Shown: positions 24,573 through 33,714, numbered from the stretch's first letter. The stretch: DNA of 42,067 nucleotides from Candidatus Eiseniibacteriota bacterium (GCA_024276995.1 JAJRWB010000027.1:1-42067); one strand, 5' to 3'. Notes: generated by a model not told the origin, from the letters alone. Made by a program: numbers and translations.

Positions 24573-26561
24573 ATGAGCCTGCGGCAAAACGGCGTGACGG
24601 GATCGATCGAGGGGTCGGGGGTCTTTCTCGGAGCCCTCGCCCTCAGGGTATTCCACATCGCCGCCATCCGGTCGCTTCCATCATTCGACCATCCCTACGC
24701 CGGTCTCGACGCCGCCCTCTACGTCCGCCTCGCCAGGCTGATCGCCTCGGGCGCACTCGTCCCGGCTGAGCTCCTCCACGCGGCGCCCCTCTACGCATGG
24801 TACCTCGGCGGGGTAACGCGCCTTTTCGGCGATCCGTTTCTCGCCCCACGCCTGATCCAGGCGTTTCTCGGCGCGACGGCGGCGACGCTCCTCTACGTTA
24901 CGACGCGGCGAATCGCCGGGCCGGCGGCGGGACGCATCGCGGGAACGATCGCCGCTGTTTATCCCCCCTTTCTTCTTTACGAAGGAACCCTTCAAAGCGC
25001 GGCACTCGTTCCCTTCCTCGTATCGCTTCTTCTCTACCTGCTCGTCCGCGCCGGTTCGCCGCGGGCACACTTCCTCGGCGGGGTGGTGACGGGCATTCTC
25101 GTGATCGACAGGCCCGACGCGCTCGCCCTTCTCCTCTTCCTCCCCACCGCCGTCGCGGCCGCCGGACGGGGGAAACGGCGCGCCGCGTCGCTCGCCGCCG
25201 GCGCACTCCTCGCGCTCTCGCCCGTCACCGTTTTAAGCAGCCTTCGCGCCGGCGGTTTCGTCCCGGTGAGCGCCCACGGCGGCATTCACCTTTTCATCGG
25301 AAACCATGACGGCGCCGACGGTCGCCTCTCTCCCGTGAAAGGGATCGAGCCGACACCGGCCGGTTTCGACGTCGACGCGCGCCGCCTCGCCGAGTCGGAA
25401 ACGGGCGTGAAGATGACGCCCGCGGAAGTGTCGCGCTTCTGGTCGCGCAAGGCGATCGCCTGGATGAGCGCCCACCCGGGCCGCTTGATCGCTCTCGCGG
25501 CGAAGAAGTTCCTCCTCTTCTGGAACGACTATGAAATCCCGAACAACGAGGATCTCTATTTCCTGCGCCGTTACTCCTATCCCTTGGCGATTCCCCTGCC
25601 GCTCTTCGGCCTCGTCGCGCCGTTCGCCCTGTTCGCCCTCGTCCGGTGGACCGTCCGCGGCGGTTCTGCCGTCTTCCCGGCGGCGCTCATCGCCGCTTCC
25701 CTCGCGTGCGCGATGCTCTTTTTCGTCACCGCGCGCTACCGCCTCGGGGCGCTTCCGCCTCTTATCGTTCTCGCCTCGGCGGGCGTCGTCGCGGTGACGC
25801 GCGAGATCGCCGATCGCCGCTTCGCCGGCGCGTTTCTCCTCGTCCCGCTCGTCGTGTTCTGCAACCTCCCCGTGAGACGTTTCGATTTCGCCGCGCCGGA
25901 AAGCCGCCTCGCCGGTTCGTTTCTCGCCGCGGGCGACGTCGAAGGGGCCCGGGAACATTACCACCGGGCGCTCGACATCGATCCCGCCCGCGCGGAGGCC
26001 CTCTCCGGTCTCGCCGAGGTCTACCGGCGCACCGGCCTGGACGACCGGGCGCTCGCGATCTACCGGCGGCTGCTGGAGATTCCCGGCGCCGGCGATGACG
26101 CCCGTAACGACATGGCGACGCTCCTCGCGTCGCGCGGCGAAACGGACGAGGCGGCACGTCTGCTCGAAGAGCTGATCGATCGCGACCCCGACGACGCCGC
26201 GGCACTCACCAACCTGGCGGCCGTGCGGATCGCCGGGGGCGATCCGAAGAGCGCGGAAGCGCTCCTTCGCAGGTCGCTCCGGATCGCGCCGGAGAGCGAG
26301 GAAACACTTCTGAATCTCGCGGCGCTCCTGATCCGGGCGGGGAGAAGAAGCGAGGCATCGCCCCTCGTCGACGAGGTTCTCGTCTTGTCACCCGACTCTC
26401 CACGCGGACTGTTCAACGCGGGCATGATTCGCGCTCTCGAAGGGGACGCCCGGGGAGCGCTTCGTTTCTGGGACCGCCTCGATGCGATCGACCCCGGCTA
26501 CCCCGGTCTGGATGAGAACCGGGAAAGAGCTTTGCGCCTGCTCGAAGGAGGGGAAGGATGA
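24573..26561 (+). CDS. Membrane glycosyltransferase-like protein with C-terminal TPR repeats
   Basis: The 662-residue protein mirrors the architecture at 1275-3125. A multi-span membrane region (about residues 15-470) has an acidic first loop (DHPYAGLDAALYVRLARLIA) and the loop AHGGIHLFIGNHDGADG; TPR repeats (about 490-655) follow, with units such as ALSGLAEVYRRTGLDDRALA and LLNLAALLIRAGRRSEASP. It probably transfers sugars from lipid carriers or acts in envelope polymer assembly, with the TPRs as partner-binding modules; substrate unknown. ATG at 24573 has only a weak AAAGAA upstream. Its stop overlaps the start of a lipoprotein rhodanese (ATGA). Confidence 0.75.
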   Translation: MSLRQNGVTGSIEGSGVFLGALALRVFHIAAIRSLPSFDHPYAGLDAALYVRLARLIASGALVPAELLHAAPLYAWYLGGVTRLFGDPFLAPRLIQAFLGATAATLLYVTTRRIAGPAAGRIAGTIAAVYPPFLLYEGTLQSAALVPFLVSLLLYLLVRAGSPRAHFLGGVVTGILVIDRPDALALLLFLPTAVAAAGRGKRRAASLAAGALLALSPVTVLSSLRAGGFVPVSAHGGIHLFIGNHDGADGRLSPVKGIEPTPAGFDVDARRLAESETGVKMTPAEVSRFWSRKAIAWMSAHPGRLIALAAKKFLLFWNDYEIPNNEDLYFLRRYSYPLAIPLPLFGLVAPFALFALVRWTVRGGSAVFPAALIAASLACAMLFFVTARYRLGALPPLIVLASAGVVAVTREIADRRFAGAFLLVPLVVFCNLPVRRFDFAAPESRLAGSFLAAGDVEGAREHYHRALDIDPARAEALSGLAEVYRRTGLDDRALAIYRRLLEIPGAGDDARNDMATLLASRGETDEAARLLEELIDRDPDDAAALTNLAAVRIAGGDPKSAEALLRRSLRIAPESEETLLNLAALLIRAGRRSEASPLVDEVLVLSPDSPRGLFNAGMIRALEGDARGALRFWDRLDAIDPGYPGLDENRERALRLLEGGEG

Positions 26562-27172
26562 ACGGAAACGATGTGAAGCGGAACGCGACGCGACGGGGCT
26601 CGATCGCCGCCGGCGGCGCGCTCGTCGCTTTCCTCCTCGCCGGCGGCGCGTGCATCGGGGATGCGCCGCCCTCCTGGCCGGAGCTGCAAGAGACGATCCA
26701 CGCGCGCTTCCCCGGCGTGAAGGAGATCACCACCAAAGAACTCGCCGCGATCCTCGCCGCCGATACCTTCCCACCTCCCCTCCTCCTCGATGTCCGCACC
26801 GAAGAGGAGTACCGTGTGAGTCACCTGAAAGGCGCCGTCCGGGCGGAAAACGTGGACGACGCCTTTCGCGTACTTCGACGGGAAAGGAAAGACCGACTCG
26901 TGGTGGCGTACTGTTCCGTGGGATACCGCTCCGCGGCGCTCGTCGCCGATCTGGAGAAAAGGGGGATCACCGGCGTACTGAATCTCGAAGGCTCGATCTT
27001 CCGGTGGGCGAACGAGGGACGTCCCGTCTACCGAGACGATGGGCGGACGGAGGAAGTCCACCCTTATGATGATCGTTGGGGAACGCTCCTCGACCCGAGG
27101 TATCACCCGGAGGGGAAGCGGCGATCCGAAAGATCCGCTTCGGACGGCGATCGGTCCGAGGACCGGCCATGA
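26558..27172 (+). CDS. Lipoprotein rhodanese-domain protein
   Basis: The 204-residue product has a lipobox at residue 32 (LLAGGAC) and one rhodanese domain (about 57-155). LLLDVRTEEEYRVSHLKGA and VVAYCSVGYRSAALVADL carry the active-site Cys119, with loop CSVGYRS. Rhodaneses move sulfane sulfur; an envelope location suggests thiol or sulfur chemistry outside the cytoplasm, which is inference. The start at 26558 is in an ATGA overlap with the TPR gene and has GGAGGGGAAGG upstream. The C-terminal 45 residues are charged and unlike known domains. A five-bp GC hairpin (27175-27187) lies before the convergent sulfatase stop. Confidence 0.82.
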   Translation: MNGNDVKRNATRRGSIAAGGALVAFLLAGGACIGDAPPSWPELQETIHARFPGVKEITTKELAAILAADTFPPPLLLDVRTEEEYRVSHLKGAVRAENVDDAFRVLRRERKDRLVVAYCSVGYRSAALVADLEKRGITGVLNLEGSIFRWANEGRPVYRDDGRTEEVHPYDDRWGTLLDPRYHPEGKRRSERSASDGDRSEDRP

Positions 27173-27187
27173 TCGCCCCATCGGGGC

Positions 27188-28552
27188 CTAATCGACATAC
27201 CCCAGAGCGCGGAGCTTCTCCACCACCTCTTTTTCCATATCGACCCTCTCGCCGCTGTTCATCGAACTGTTCGTTCTCCTGAGCACGGCGCGGAGCCATT
27301 CGCGAAGGGCGCGATTCATTTCATCCGTCTTCTCCGGGTCGATCCCGACGAGGTTCCGCGTCTCCCCCGGATCGCGGTCGAGATCGAAGAGAATTCCGGC
27401 GGGGATCCCTTCGCCGAGAATATACTTGTACCGGTCCCCGATCACCGCCTTGCGGTCCTCGCCGTAGAGAAGCGCCTCGGCGAAACGGTAGCGGGGCGTG
27501 ACCGGTTTCCTCCCCTCGAGGAGGGGAACCAGCGATTCCCCGTTCAGTCCTTCCGGCGCCGGCACGGCGAGGAGATCGAGGAGGGTGGGCATCACGTCGA
27601 CGAGGCTGACACGGCTTTCGACACGCGAAACGAAACGCGCCTCCGGAACCTTTACGATAAAAGGAACGTGGATCAATTCCTCGAAGAGGGTGTGGCCGTG
27701 TTCGAATCCGCCGTGCTCGCCGAACTCCTCGCCGTGATCGGCGGCGACGACGACGACGGTGCTCCCGGTCGTTCCCGCCTTGTCGAGTCGATCGACGAAA
27801 CGGCCGAATGCCTCGTCCACCGCCGCGATTTCCGCCCTGTAGAGATCGCGGGCGAACTCGAGGGCGTCCACGTTTCCGGGCGCCTCCGAGCGCCACTTCT
27901 TCACATCCGTGAACGGGGGTGTCCGGTCGCCCTCGTAGGCAGCGAGAAAGCGACCGGCGAAAGGAGGGGGCGGATCGTAATCCATGTGGGGATCGAAGAG
28001 ATGGATCACGAGAAAGAAACGGTCGTTCTTCCTTTCGTCGATCCAGTCGCCCGCCGCATCGAAGGTTTCCGCGGCGCGCCGGATCTTCCGGTTCGACCCG
28101 CCGACATAGTCGTACGTGTCGAATCCCCTGTCGAGGCCGAGCACCGGGTCGAGGAACGCCACATTGACGAACGCCCCGGTGCGGAAGCCGGCATCGGAGA
28201 ACACTTCGGCGAGGGTGGGAACGGTGGAGCGGATCTTGGTGAAATCGGGGTAGCGACCGGATGCGCCGTGAATCGTCGGGTAGACGCCGGTGAGGATCGA
28301 CGCGGTGGAAGGAAGGGTCCATGGGGAAGTGGCGCTGCACCGGGTGAAGACGGCGGCGCCTTCGCCGAAGCGATCGAGATTCGGCGTCACCGGTCCGGCG
28401 GCGGTGACCTTTCCCACCTCGTCATAGCGGCACGTGTCGATCAACACGATCACGGCGCTTTCGACCGTCTTCCCTTTCCGTTCCCCGGCGCACGAGGCGA
28501 AGAGGAGGACGAGAGCAACGACGATGGTGGGCATGGCGGTCGCGCGGGTCAT
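27188..28552 (-). CDS. Sulfatase-superfamily lipoprotein with Thr at the nucleophile position
   Basis: The 454-residue protein has a lipoprotein signal (LVLLFASCAG) and an alkaline-phosphatase/sulfatase fold: VIVLIDTCRYDEV for the first metal site, LVIHLFDPHMDYDPP, VVVVAADHGEEFGEHGGFEHGHTLFEELIHVPFIV in sections, and LVDVMPTLLDLLAV. Where sulfatases have C-x-P-S-R (formylglycine site), this reads T79-L-P-S-T, in SPWTLPSTASILTG. Thr nucleophiles are typical of phospho- or phosphoethanolamine-transferases of the same fold, so it is probably a phosphatase or transferase and not a formylglycine sulfatase. ATG at 28552 is chosen; in-frame ATGs at 28570 and 28534 are alternatives, and none has a strong ribosome-binding site. 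Confidence 0.78.
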   Translation of the reverse strand: MTRATAMPTIVVALVLLFASCAGERKGKTVESAVIVLIDTCRYDEVGKVTAAGPVTPNLDRFGEGAAVFTRCSATSPWTLPSTASILTGVYPTIHGASGRYPDFTKIRSTVPTLAEVFSDAGFRTGAFVNVAFLDPVLGLDRGFDTYDYVGGSNRKIRRAAETFDAAGDWIDERKNDRFFLVIHLFDPHMDYDPPPPFAGRFLAAYEGDRTPPFTDVKKWRSEAPGNVDALEFARDLYRAEIAAVDEAFGRFVDRLDKAGTTGSTVVVVAADHGEEFGEHGGFEHGHTLFEELIHVPFIVKVPEARFVSRVESRVSLVDVMPTLLDLLAVPAPEGLNGESLVPLLEGRKPVTPRYRFAEALLYGEDRKAVIGDRYKYILGEGIPAGILFDLDRDPGETRNLVGIDPEKTDEMNRALREWLRAVLRRTNSSMNSGERVDMEKEVVEKLRALGYVD

Positions 28553-28725
28553 GGAGAAGAAGTACCACATCGCCGGCCGGCCGTCACCTGCCTGGAGCGC
28601 GATCCGCCGGGAGGGCGGGCGGACGGTCTTGTGTTCCGGGCGACTGTATGATACCGCATGAGTATCCATGGTCGCCGCGGCCCCGTGGAGCGGCGATTCG
28701 TTTGGCACCAGGAGGCAAGAAGATC

Positions 28726-30261
28726 ATGCGAACGTTTTTTTTCGTCACCCTCCTCTCGCTGGCGATCGCCGCAGCGTCGAGCGCCCTCGAGAAAGAGGTG
28801 ACTTCCATCGGCGGCGCGGACCTGGTGGTTTATCGCCACACTTTCGACAACGGTCTCACGCTCCTCATGATGGAGAACCATGTGGCCCCGACGGTGGGAC
28901 TCGCAACGACGTTTCGCGTCGGTTCCGTCGATGAACACGACGGCATTTCCGGGGCGACCCACATCTTGGAGCATATGCTCTTCAAGGGATCGGACCGCAT
29001 CGGCACGACCGACTGGGAACTCGAGGAACCGCTCCTCGAGAAGGTGGAAGAGCTGCGCCTGCGAATCCGCAAGGAAGAACGAAAAGGAGATCGTGCCGAC
29101 GACGGCGTTCTCGCTTCGCTCCGGAAAGAGTGGAAATCGGTGCGGGAAAAGGCGGATAAGCTCGGCCGCCCCGAGGAGATCGGAAAGATCTACACGGAAA
29201 ACGGCGGCCGCCGGTTCAATGCGGGGACGAATTACGACTACACCGTTTACATGATCTCGCTCCCGGTGAACCGGCTCGAGCTTTGGATGTACATCGAATC
29301 GGAGCGTCTCCGCGCACCGGTGCTTCGCGGATTCTACACGGAAATCGAGAACATCCGGGAAGAGCGCCTGATGAGCGTCGAGGACGACCCGCAGGGAAAG
29401 CTGTGGGAGACGGCGCTCGCCGCCGCCTACCGGGCGCACCGCTACGGTGTGGAGATCATCGGCTGGGATTCCGATCTAAGAACGATCAACCGGAGCGAGG
29501 TGGAGGATTATTTCAAAACATATTACGCGCCGAACCGGATGATCATCAGCATCGTGGGCGATATCGATCCTGAGAAGACCGTGGAAATGGTGCAGGCCTA
29601 TTTCGGTGATTTCGAGAGGATGCCCGATCCCGAACCGGTGGAGACGGTGGAGCCGGAGCAGATCGGGGAACACCGGCTGGAGGTCGAGTTCGACGCCGAA
29701 CCGTCGCTGTTCATCGGCTACCATAAGCCGGCCACCGGAGATCCCCTCAGTCCCCCCTTGCGGATGGCGAATGTGATCCTGAACCGGGGGCGGTCGAGCC
29801 GGATGACACGCAACGTGGTCCAGAAGGGGATCGCCAGGCGGATCATGTCCGACGTCGATTCGCCCGGGGAGCGCTTCCCGAATCTCTTCTTCTTCGGTGT
29901 CGAACCGCAGTCGCCCCACACGGTGGCGGATGCGGAGAACGCCATCTACGCCGAACTCGACACGATGAAGGAACGCCTCGTGAGCGAAGCCGAACTCGAC
30001 CGCGCGCGAACGTACATCGAAACCAATTACGTCCGGGAGTTCGCGGACAATCTGAACGCCGCGATCAAGCTCGGCACCGACGAGGCGGTGCTCGGAAGCT
30101 GGATGGCGCGCACGGCTGAGATCACCGCCTGCCGCGACGTGACGCCGGAGGAGATCCGCGCCGCCGCACGGAAGGTTTTTCGCCGGAAAAACCGTACGGT
30201 GGCATGGATCGTGAGACCGGAAAAGACGGTGGCCGAAGCGGATTCGGAGGTGGAGCGATGA
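28726..30261 (+). CDS. Secreted M16 zinc peptidase, catalytic subunit
   Basis: The 511-residue protein has a signal peptide (MRTFFFVTLLSLAIAAASSA) and the inverted zinc motif HxxEH at H79-E82-H83 (GATHILEHMLFKGS), with NAGTNYDYTVYMISLP and FYTEIENIREERL downstream. It belongs to the pitrilysin/processing-peptidase family. A charged coiled insertion (about residues 95-155) separates the zinc motif from the rest of the first domain, as in many bacterial periplasmic members. ATG at 28726 follows AGGAGG. The stop overlaps the start of a second M16 protein lacking the zinc motif (ATGA), so the two probably form a heterodimer that degrades peptides in the envelope. Confidence 0.9.
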   Translation: MRTFFFVTLLSLAIAAASSALEKEVTSIGGADLVVYRHTFDNGLTLLMMENHVAPTVGLATTFRVGSVDEHDGISGATHILEHMLFKGSDRIGTTDWELEEPLLEKVEELRLRIRKEERKGDRADDGVLASLRKEWKSVREKADKLGRPEEIGKIYTENGGRRFNAGTNYDYTVYMISLPVNRLELWMYIESERLRAPVLRGFYTEIENIREERLMSVEDDPQGKLWETALAAAYRAHRYGVEIIGWDSDLRTINRSEVEDYFKTYYAPNRMIISIVGDIDPEKTVEMVQAYFGDFERMPDPEPVETVEPEQIGEHRLEVEFDAEPSLFIGYHKPATGDPLSPPLRMANVILNRGRSSRMTRNVVQKGIARRIMSDVDSPGERFPNLFFFGVEPQSPHTVADAENAIYAELDTMKERLVSEAELDRARTYIETNYVREFADNLNAAIKLGTDEAVLGSWMARTAEITACRDVTPEEIRAAARKVFRRKNRTVAWIVRPEKTVAEADSEVER

Positions 30262-31733
30262 GCGGCGAAAAGAGGATCGCGCGGGCGGGAACGGTCGGAG
30301 CGGGGATGATCCTTGCAGGCCTCCTGCTCGCCGCTTCCACGTTGAGCGCCGGCGCGGTGGTCCCGAAGACCGACCGGCGAGAGATCGATATCCCCAAGAT
30401 CGAAATCGAACCGGTGAATCCGCAGGTGGCCGAACTGGCCAACGGGATCCGTCTCTTAGTCCTGAGAAACGATCGCCTCCCACTCGTCGACATTGTCGTC
30501 ATGGTGCGCACGGGGGAGCTGTACGAACCTCCCGGAAGAGCGGGCCTCGCCGACATGACCGGACGGCTCCTTCGCACCGGGGGGACCGGGAAATGGAAGA
30601 GCGTTGAAGTTGACGAGAAGATCGACGCCATGGCGGCACAGTTCCGCACGTGGATCGGCACCGAATCGGGCGGTGTCTACATGAACCTTCTCTCGGCGAA
30701 GCTCGACGAGGGAGTCGCGATCCTGGCCGAGACGCTCCGCGATCCGGCGTTCGAACCGGAAAAGATGGAGATCACGAGGGGGCAGATGCGCGAGGAGATC
30801 CGCCGGCGAAACGACGATCCCGAGCGGATCGCCAGGCGGGTGGAACTCGGCATCCTCTACGGGAAGGACCACCCGGCGGCGCGCTACGCGACATTCGAGA
30901 GCCTCGACGCGATCCGCCGCGACGACATTGTTCATTTCCACCACGCCTTCTTCAAGCCGAACAACCTGTGGATCGGCATGTCGGGGAACGTCACGGCGAA
31001 ACAGGCGCGCGCCGTGGTGGAAAAGTACTTCGCCGACTGGAAACCGGAACAGATCGTCTTTCCACCTCTTCCCGCAAGGCCGGAATCGGCGGAGCGGGGC
31101 ATGGAGGTGTATCTCGTGCGGAAGGAGACCGAGCAGAGCACCCTCCTCGCGGGTCATCTCTCTATTCGCATGGACGATCCGGACCGGGCAAAACTTCAGG
31201 TCGGCAATTTCATTCTCGGAGGCTCGTTCTCGACGTCGAGACTCTATAAAAGGATTCGTCATAGGGAAGGCCTCGCGTACTACACCGGAAGCTGGTTCAG
31301 GCCGGCGCACGCCTATGACGGGGTCTTCATGGCCGTGGCGCAGACCGCCGCGAAGAACACGGGAAAGACGCTCGGCATCATGCTCGAGGAGATCCGCAGG
31401 ATCCACGACGAACCGGTGACGGAGGAGGAACTGGAGATCGCCCGCAACTCACTGGTGAACCGGGAAGTATTCCAGTACGAGGATCCCGAAGCGATGGTGC
31501 GCCGGATGATCCGCCTCGACTACTACGGCCTTCCGGCCGACTACTATCAGCGAACACTGCGGCAATACCAGACCGCGACGGTGGAAGAAGTGCACGACGC
31601 GATGGAAAGGAAGATCGATCCCGACGGGCTGAAGATTCTCGTGGTGGGAGACGATTCGAAATTCGACATCCCCCTCGAGGACCTGGGCCACGAAGTTCAG
31701 ATCATCGATGTCGATGCGGCGGAGGGGAAGTAG
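30258..31733 (+). CDS. M16-family protein lacking the zinc motif (non-catalytic partner)
   Basis: The 491-residue product has a signal sequence (AGMILAGLLLAASTLSAGA) and an M16 fold: VAELANGIRLLVLRNDRLPL, VMVRTGELYEPPGRAGLADM, NNLWIGMSGNVTAKQARAVV and VGNFILGGSFSTSRLYKRIR. Where the active peptidase has HxxEH, this one reads ADMTGRLLRTG, so it cannot bind zinc there. It keeps the R/Y-containing C-terminal segment (FSTSRLYKRIRHREGLAYY) that completes the active site of its partner in other M16 pairs. ATG at 30258 overlaps the upstream gene and has GGAGG close by. It ends near the convergent fRMsr gene; a perfect 7-bp hairpin (31735-31752) lies between them. Confidence 0.9.
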   Translation: MSGEKRIARAGTVGAGMILAGLLLAASTLSAGAVVPKTDRREIDIPKIEIEPVNPQVAELANGIRLLVLRNDRLPLVDIVVMVRTGELYEPPGRAGLADMTGRLLRTGGTGKWKSVEVDEKIDAMAAQFRTWIGTESGGVYMNLLSAKLDEGVAILAETLRDPAFEPEKMEITRGQMREEIRRRNDDPERIARRVELGILYGKDHPAARYATFESLDAIRRDDIVHFHHAFFKPNNLWIGMSGNVTAKQARAVVEKYFADWKPEQIVFPPLPARPESAERGMEVYLVRKETEQSTLLAGHLSIRMDDPDRAKLQVGNFILGGSFSTSRLYKRIRHREGLAYYTGSWFRPAHAYDGVFMAVAQTAAKNTGKTLGIMLEEIRRIHDEPVTEEELEIARNSLVNREVFQYEDPEAMVRRMIRLDYYGLPADYYQRTLRQYQTATVEEVHDAMERKIDPDGLKILVVGDDSKFDIPLEDLGHEVQIIDVDAAEGK

Positions 31734-31734
31734 G

Positions 31735-31752
31735 GGGAAGGAACGCCTTCCC
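31735..31752. repeat. Hairpin between convergent genes
   Basis: GGGAAGG (31735-31741), loop AACG and CCTTCCC (31746-31752) form a perfect seven-bp stem between the stops of the M16 and fRMsr genes. There is no T-run on either strand, so termination is possible but not certain. Confidence 0.45.
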
Positions 31753-31760
31753 GGCGCCGA

Positions 31761-32234
31761 TCACCGCCCGCGGGAGAGAAACCTCTCCACCCGCTCGGCG
31801 ACGTCGATCAGTCCCGCGACATCGACGCCGCCGAAATCGTTTTCCACGCGGCTGTCCACGTCGAGAACGCCCCACACCGAACCGTCCGGCGAACGTAGAG
31901 GAATGACGACCTCCGAGCGCGTTTCCCCGTCGCAGGCGATATGCCCTTCGAAGCGGGAGACGTCGGAGACGACGAGAACCTCATCGCGCTCCCACGCCGC
32001 CCCACACACTCCCCTCCCCTTTCCGATGCGGATGCACGCGCTTTTTCCCTGAAACGGGCCGAGCACCAGCTCGTCGCCGATCACCCTGTAGAAACCGGCC
32101 CAGGAAAAGGGCAGTTTCTCATGGATCAGCGCCGCCACATTCGCGAGATTGGCGATCGCGTCATCCTCGCCCGCCGTGATCGCGTCGATCTCCTTCAGTA
32201 GTTCCTCGTAGGTTTTCTCTCGTTCCGCGATTAT
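31761..32234 (-). CDS. Free methionine-R-sulfoxide reductase (GAF domain), apparent ATA start
   Basis: The GAF domain contains the three cysteines of fRMsr, in SACIRI, GVCGAAW and HIACDGETRSEVVIP, spaced 10 and 24 residues apart as in the E. coli enzyme (C84, C94, C118). It reduces free Met-R-sulfoxide with thioredoxin. Family members begin about 30 residues before the first internal GTG (32138). Upstream, the same frame reads AEREKTYEELLKEIDAITAG, an expected family N-terminus. The only codon at the right distance (six bases) from AGGAGG is ATA at 32234. So either ATA initiates or ATG has been changed to ATA. A TGA lies in frame just before the ribosome-binding site. The length would be 157 residues, which is normal. 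Confidence 0.8.
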   Translation of the reverse strand: MIAEREKTYEELLKEIDAITAGEDDAIANLANVAALIHEKLPFSWAGFYRVIGDELVLGPFQGKSACIRIGKGRGVCGAAWERDEVLVVSDVSRFEGHIACDGETRSEVVIPLRSPDGSVWGVLDVDSRVENDFGGVDVAGLIDVAERVERFLSRGR

Positions 32235-32274
32235 GGCGATCCTCCTCCCTCTTGATCAGCCAAGCGAGCAACCC

Positions 32275-33714
32275 TCACGCGTCATGCAAACTGCCGACGT
32301 GCACGAGTACCGCGTCTGCGGTGCGCGCCGCCTCCTCGACGCAGGCGTTGATCGCCACGCCCCGGTACGAGTTGCCGGCGAGGAAAAGGCCGGGGAGCGA
32401 TTTCAGCCTCCTGGCGATCGCCTCGAGCCTCGCCCCGTGCCCCACGTTGTACTGGGGAATCCCCTTCGAAAAGCGGAAGATTCTCACCCATTCCGGCTCG
32501 CCGTGCAGGTCCATCACGGGGCGAAGATCGTGAAGAACCGCATCGAGGAGCGGCCCGTCTTCGAGCTCGAGCGCTCCGGCGTCATGGGCGCCGCCGATCA
32601 TGTTCCTGAGGAGAACCTTGCCCGCCGGGGCGCGCCCTTCGAATATACTTGACGTCCAAAGCGCCCCGAGGATTCGCAATCCTTCTCCCCGCGGCACGAG
32701 GAAGCCGAAACCTTCCACCGGCCGCCCCACCGAGCTTTCGTCGAAGGCGGTGCACACCACCGCCACCGGCGCCGAACGGATGGCGGCAAGCTCAATGGAG
32801 AGTTCGCCGTCGAGCCGGCCGACGATGGACGATGCGTTCCACGCCGGCGCGGCGAGCACGACGGCGTCCGCCTCCTCCCGCCCACCCTCGGTGAGAAGCG
32901 TGTACCGCTCCCCCTTCCTTTCCAGCGAACCGACGGCGCACCGGAGACGGACCCGATCGCCGAGACTCTTTTCGAGCGTGTCGATCAGCGTGGCGAGGCC
33001 GCCGCGAAACGACGTCAGCCTCCCGGAGAAGCCGCCCGCCGACCCCACCCGGGTACCCTTCCGTTTCGCCTCCTTCATCTTGTGGATCATCGCCTTCGTC
33101 AGCGTGCCGTACGTCGATTCCATGTCGAACATCTTCGGAAAGGCGCTCCTGAGGCTGAGCGAGCGCACGTCGCCGGCGAAGACGCCCGACACCATCGAGT
33201 CGACGAGCACCGCCGCCGCTTCCTTCCCGATCCGCCGACTCGCGAAAGAGAAGACCGACTCATCCGCGCCGCCGCCCGTCTTCTGGAACTGCTCGAGAAA
33301 GACGCGAAGCCTTCCCGGGAGGGAGAGCACCGGCGAGCGGAGGAAGTCGATCGGGCTCATCGGAAGGGGATGGAGCCGCCCGGAGCGAAAGAGAAAACGG
33401 TCCGAGGCGCCATCGCCGCTCGGGAGGAGGCTCTCTTCGAGGCCGAGACGTTCGACGAGATCGAGCGTGGCGGGCACGTTGTCGAGGAACCCGTTCGGCC
33501 CCCATTCCGACGTGTACCCGTCCGCAGACTCGGTGCGGATGTTGCCGCCGGCGCGCTCGGCGCTCTCGAAAAGAACGACGTCGACTTCCGCACCGCTTCG
33601 CTTCGCCCGATCGACGAGTTCGAAAGCGGTGGCGAGACCGGCGATTCCCCCACCCACCACCGCGACGCGGGGAGGATCAGATCGTTTTGGAGAAGACGGG
33701 GCCGTCATCGGCAT
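32275..33714 (-). CDS. hemG: Protoporphyrinogen oxidase (HemG/HemY type)
   Basis: The 479-residue flavoprotein begins with an FAD-binding motif (VAVVGGGIAGLATAFEL) and the FAD contact FESAERAGGNIRTE, and ends LFLAGNSYRGVAINACVEEA, a hallmark of HemY-type enzymes. It oxidises protoporphyrinogen IX or coproporphyrinogen III, usually using oxygen. ATG at 33714 or 33708 starts it; the first lies behind AGGGATAAGG. The start overlaps the 3' end of hemN by 38 bases, and hemE-hemN-hemG run in one direction as a haem operon. If coproporphyrinogen were its substrate, HemN would not be needed; the pairing favours the protoporphyrin route. Confidence 0.88.
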   Translation of the reverse strand: MPMTAPSSPKRSDPPRVAVVGGGIAGLATAFELVDRAKRSGAEVDVVLFESAERAGGNIRTESADGYTSEWGPNGFLDNVPATLDLVERLGLEESLLPSGDGASDRFLFRSGRLHPLPMSPIDFLRSPVLSLPGRLRVFLEQFQKTGGGADESVFSFASRRIGKEAAAVLVDSMVSGVFAGDVRSLSLRSAFPKMFDMESTYGTLTKAMIHKMKEAKRKGTRVGSAGGFSGRLTSFRGGLATLIDTLEKSLGDRVRLRCAVGSLERKGERYTLLTEGGREEADAVVLAAPAWNASSIVGRLDGELSIELAAIRSAPVAVVCTAFDESSVGRPVEGFGFLVPRGEGLRILGALWTSSIFEGRAPAGKVLLRNMIGGAHDAGALELEDGPLLDAVLHDLRPVMDLHGEPEWVRIFRFSKGIPQYNVGHGARLEAIARRLKSLPGLFLAGNSYRGVAINACVEEAARTADAVLVHVGSLHDA

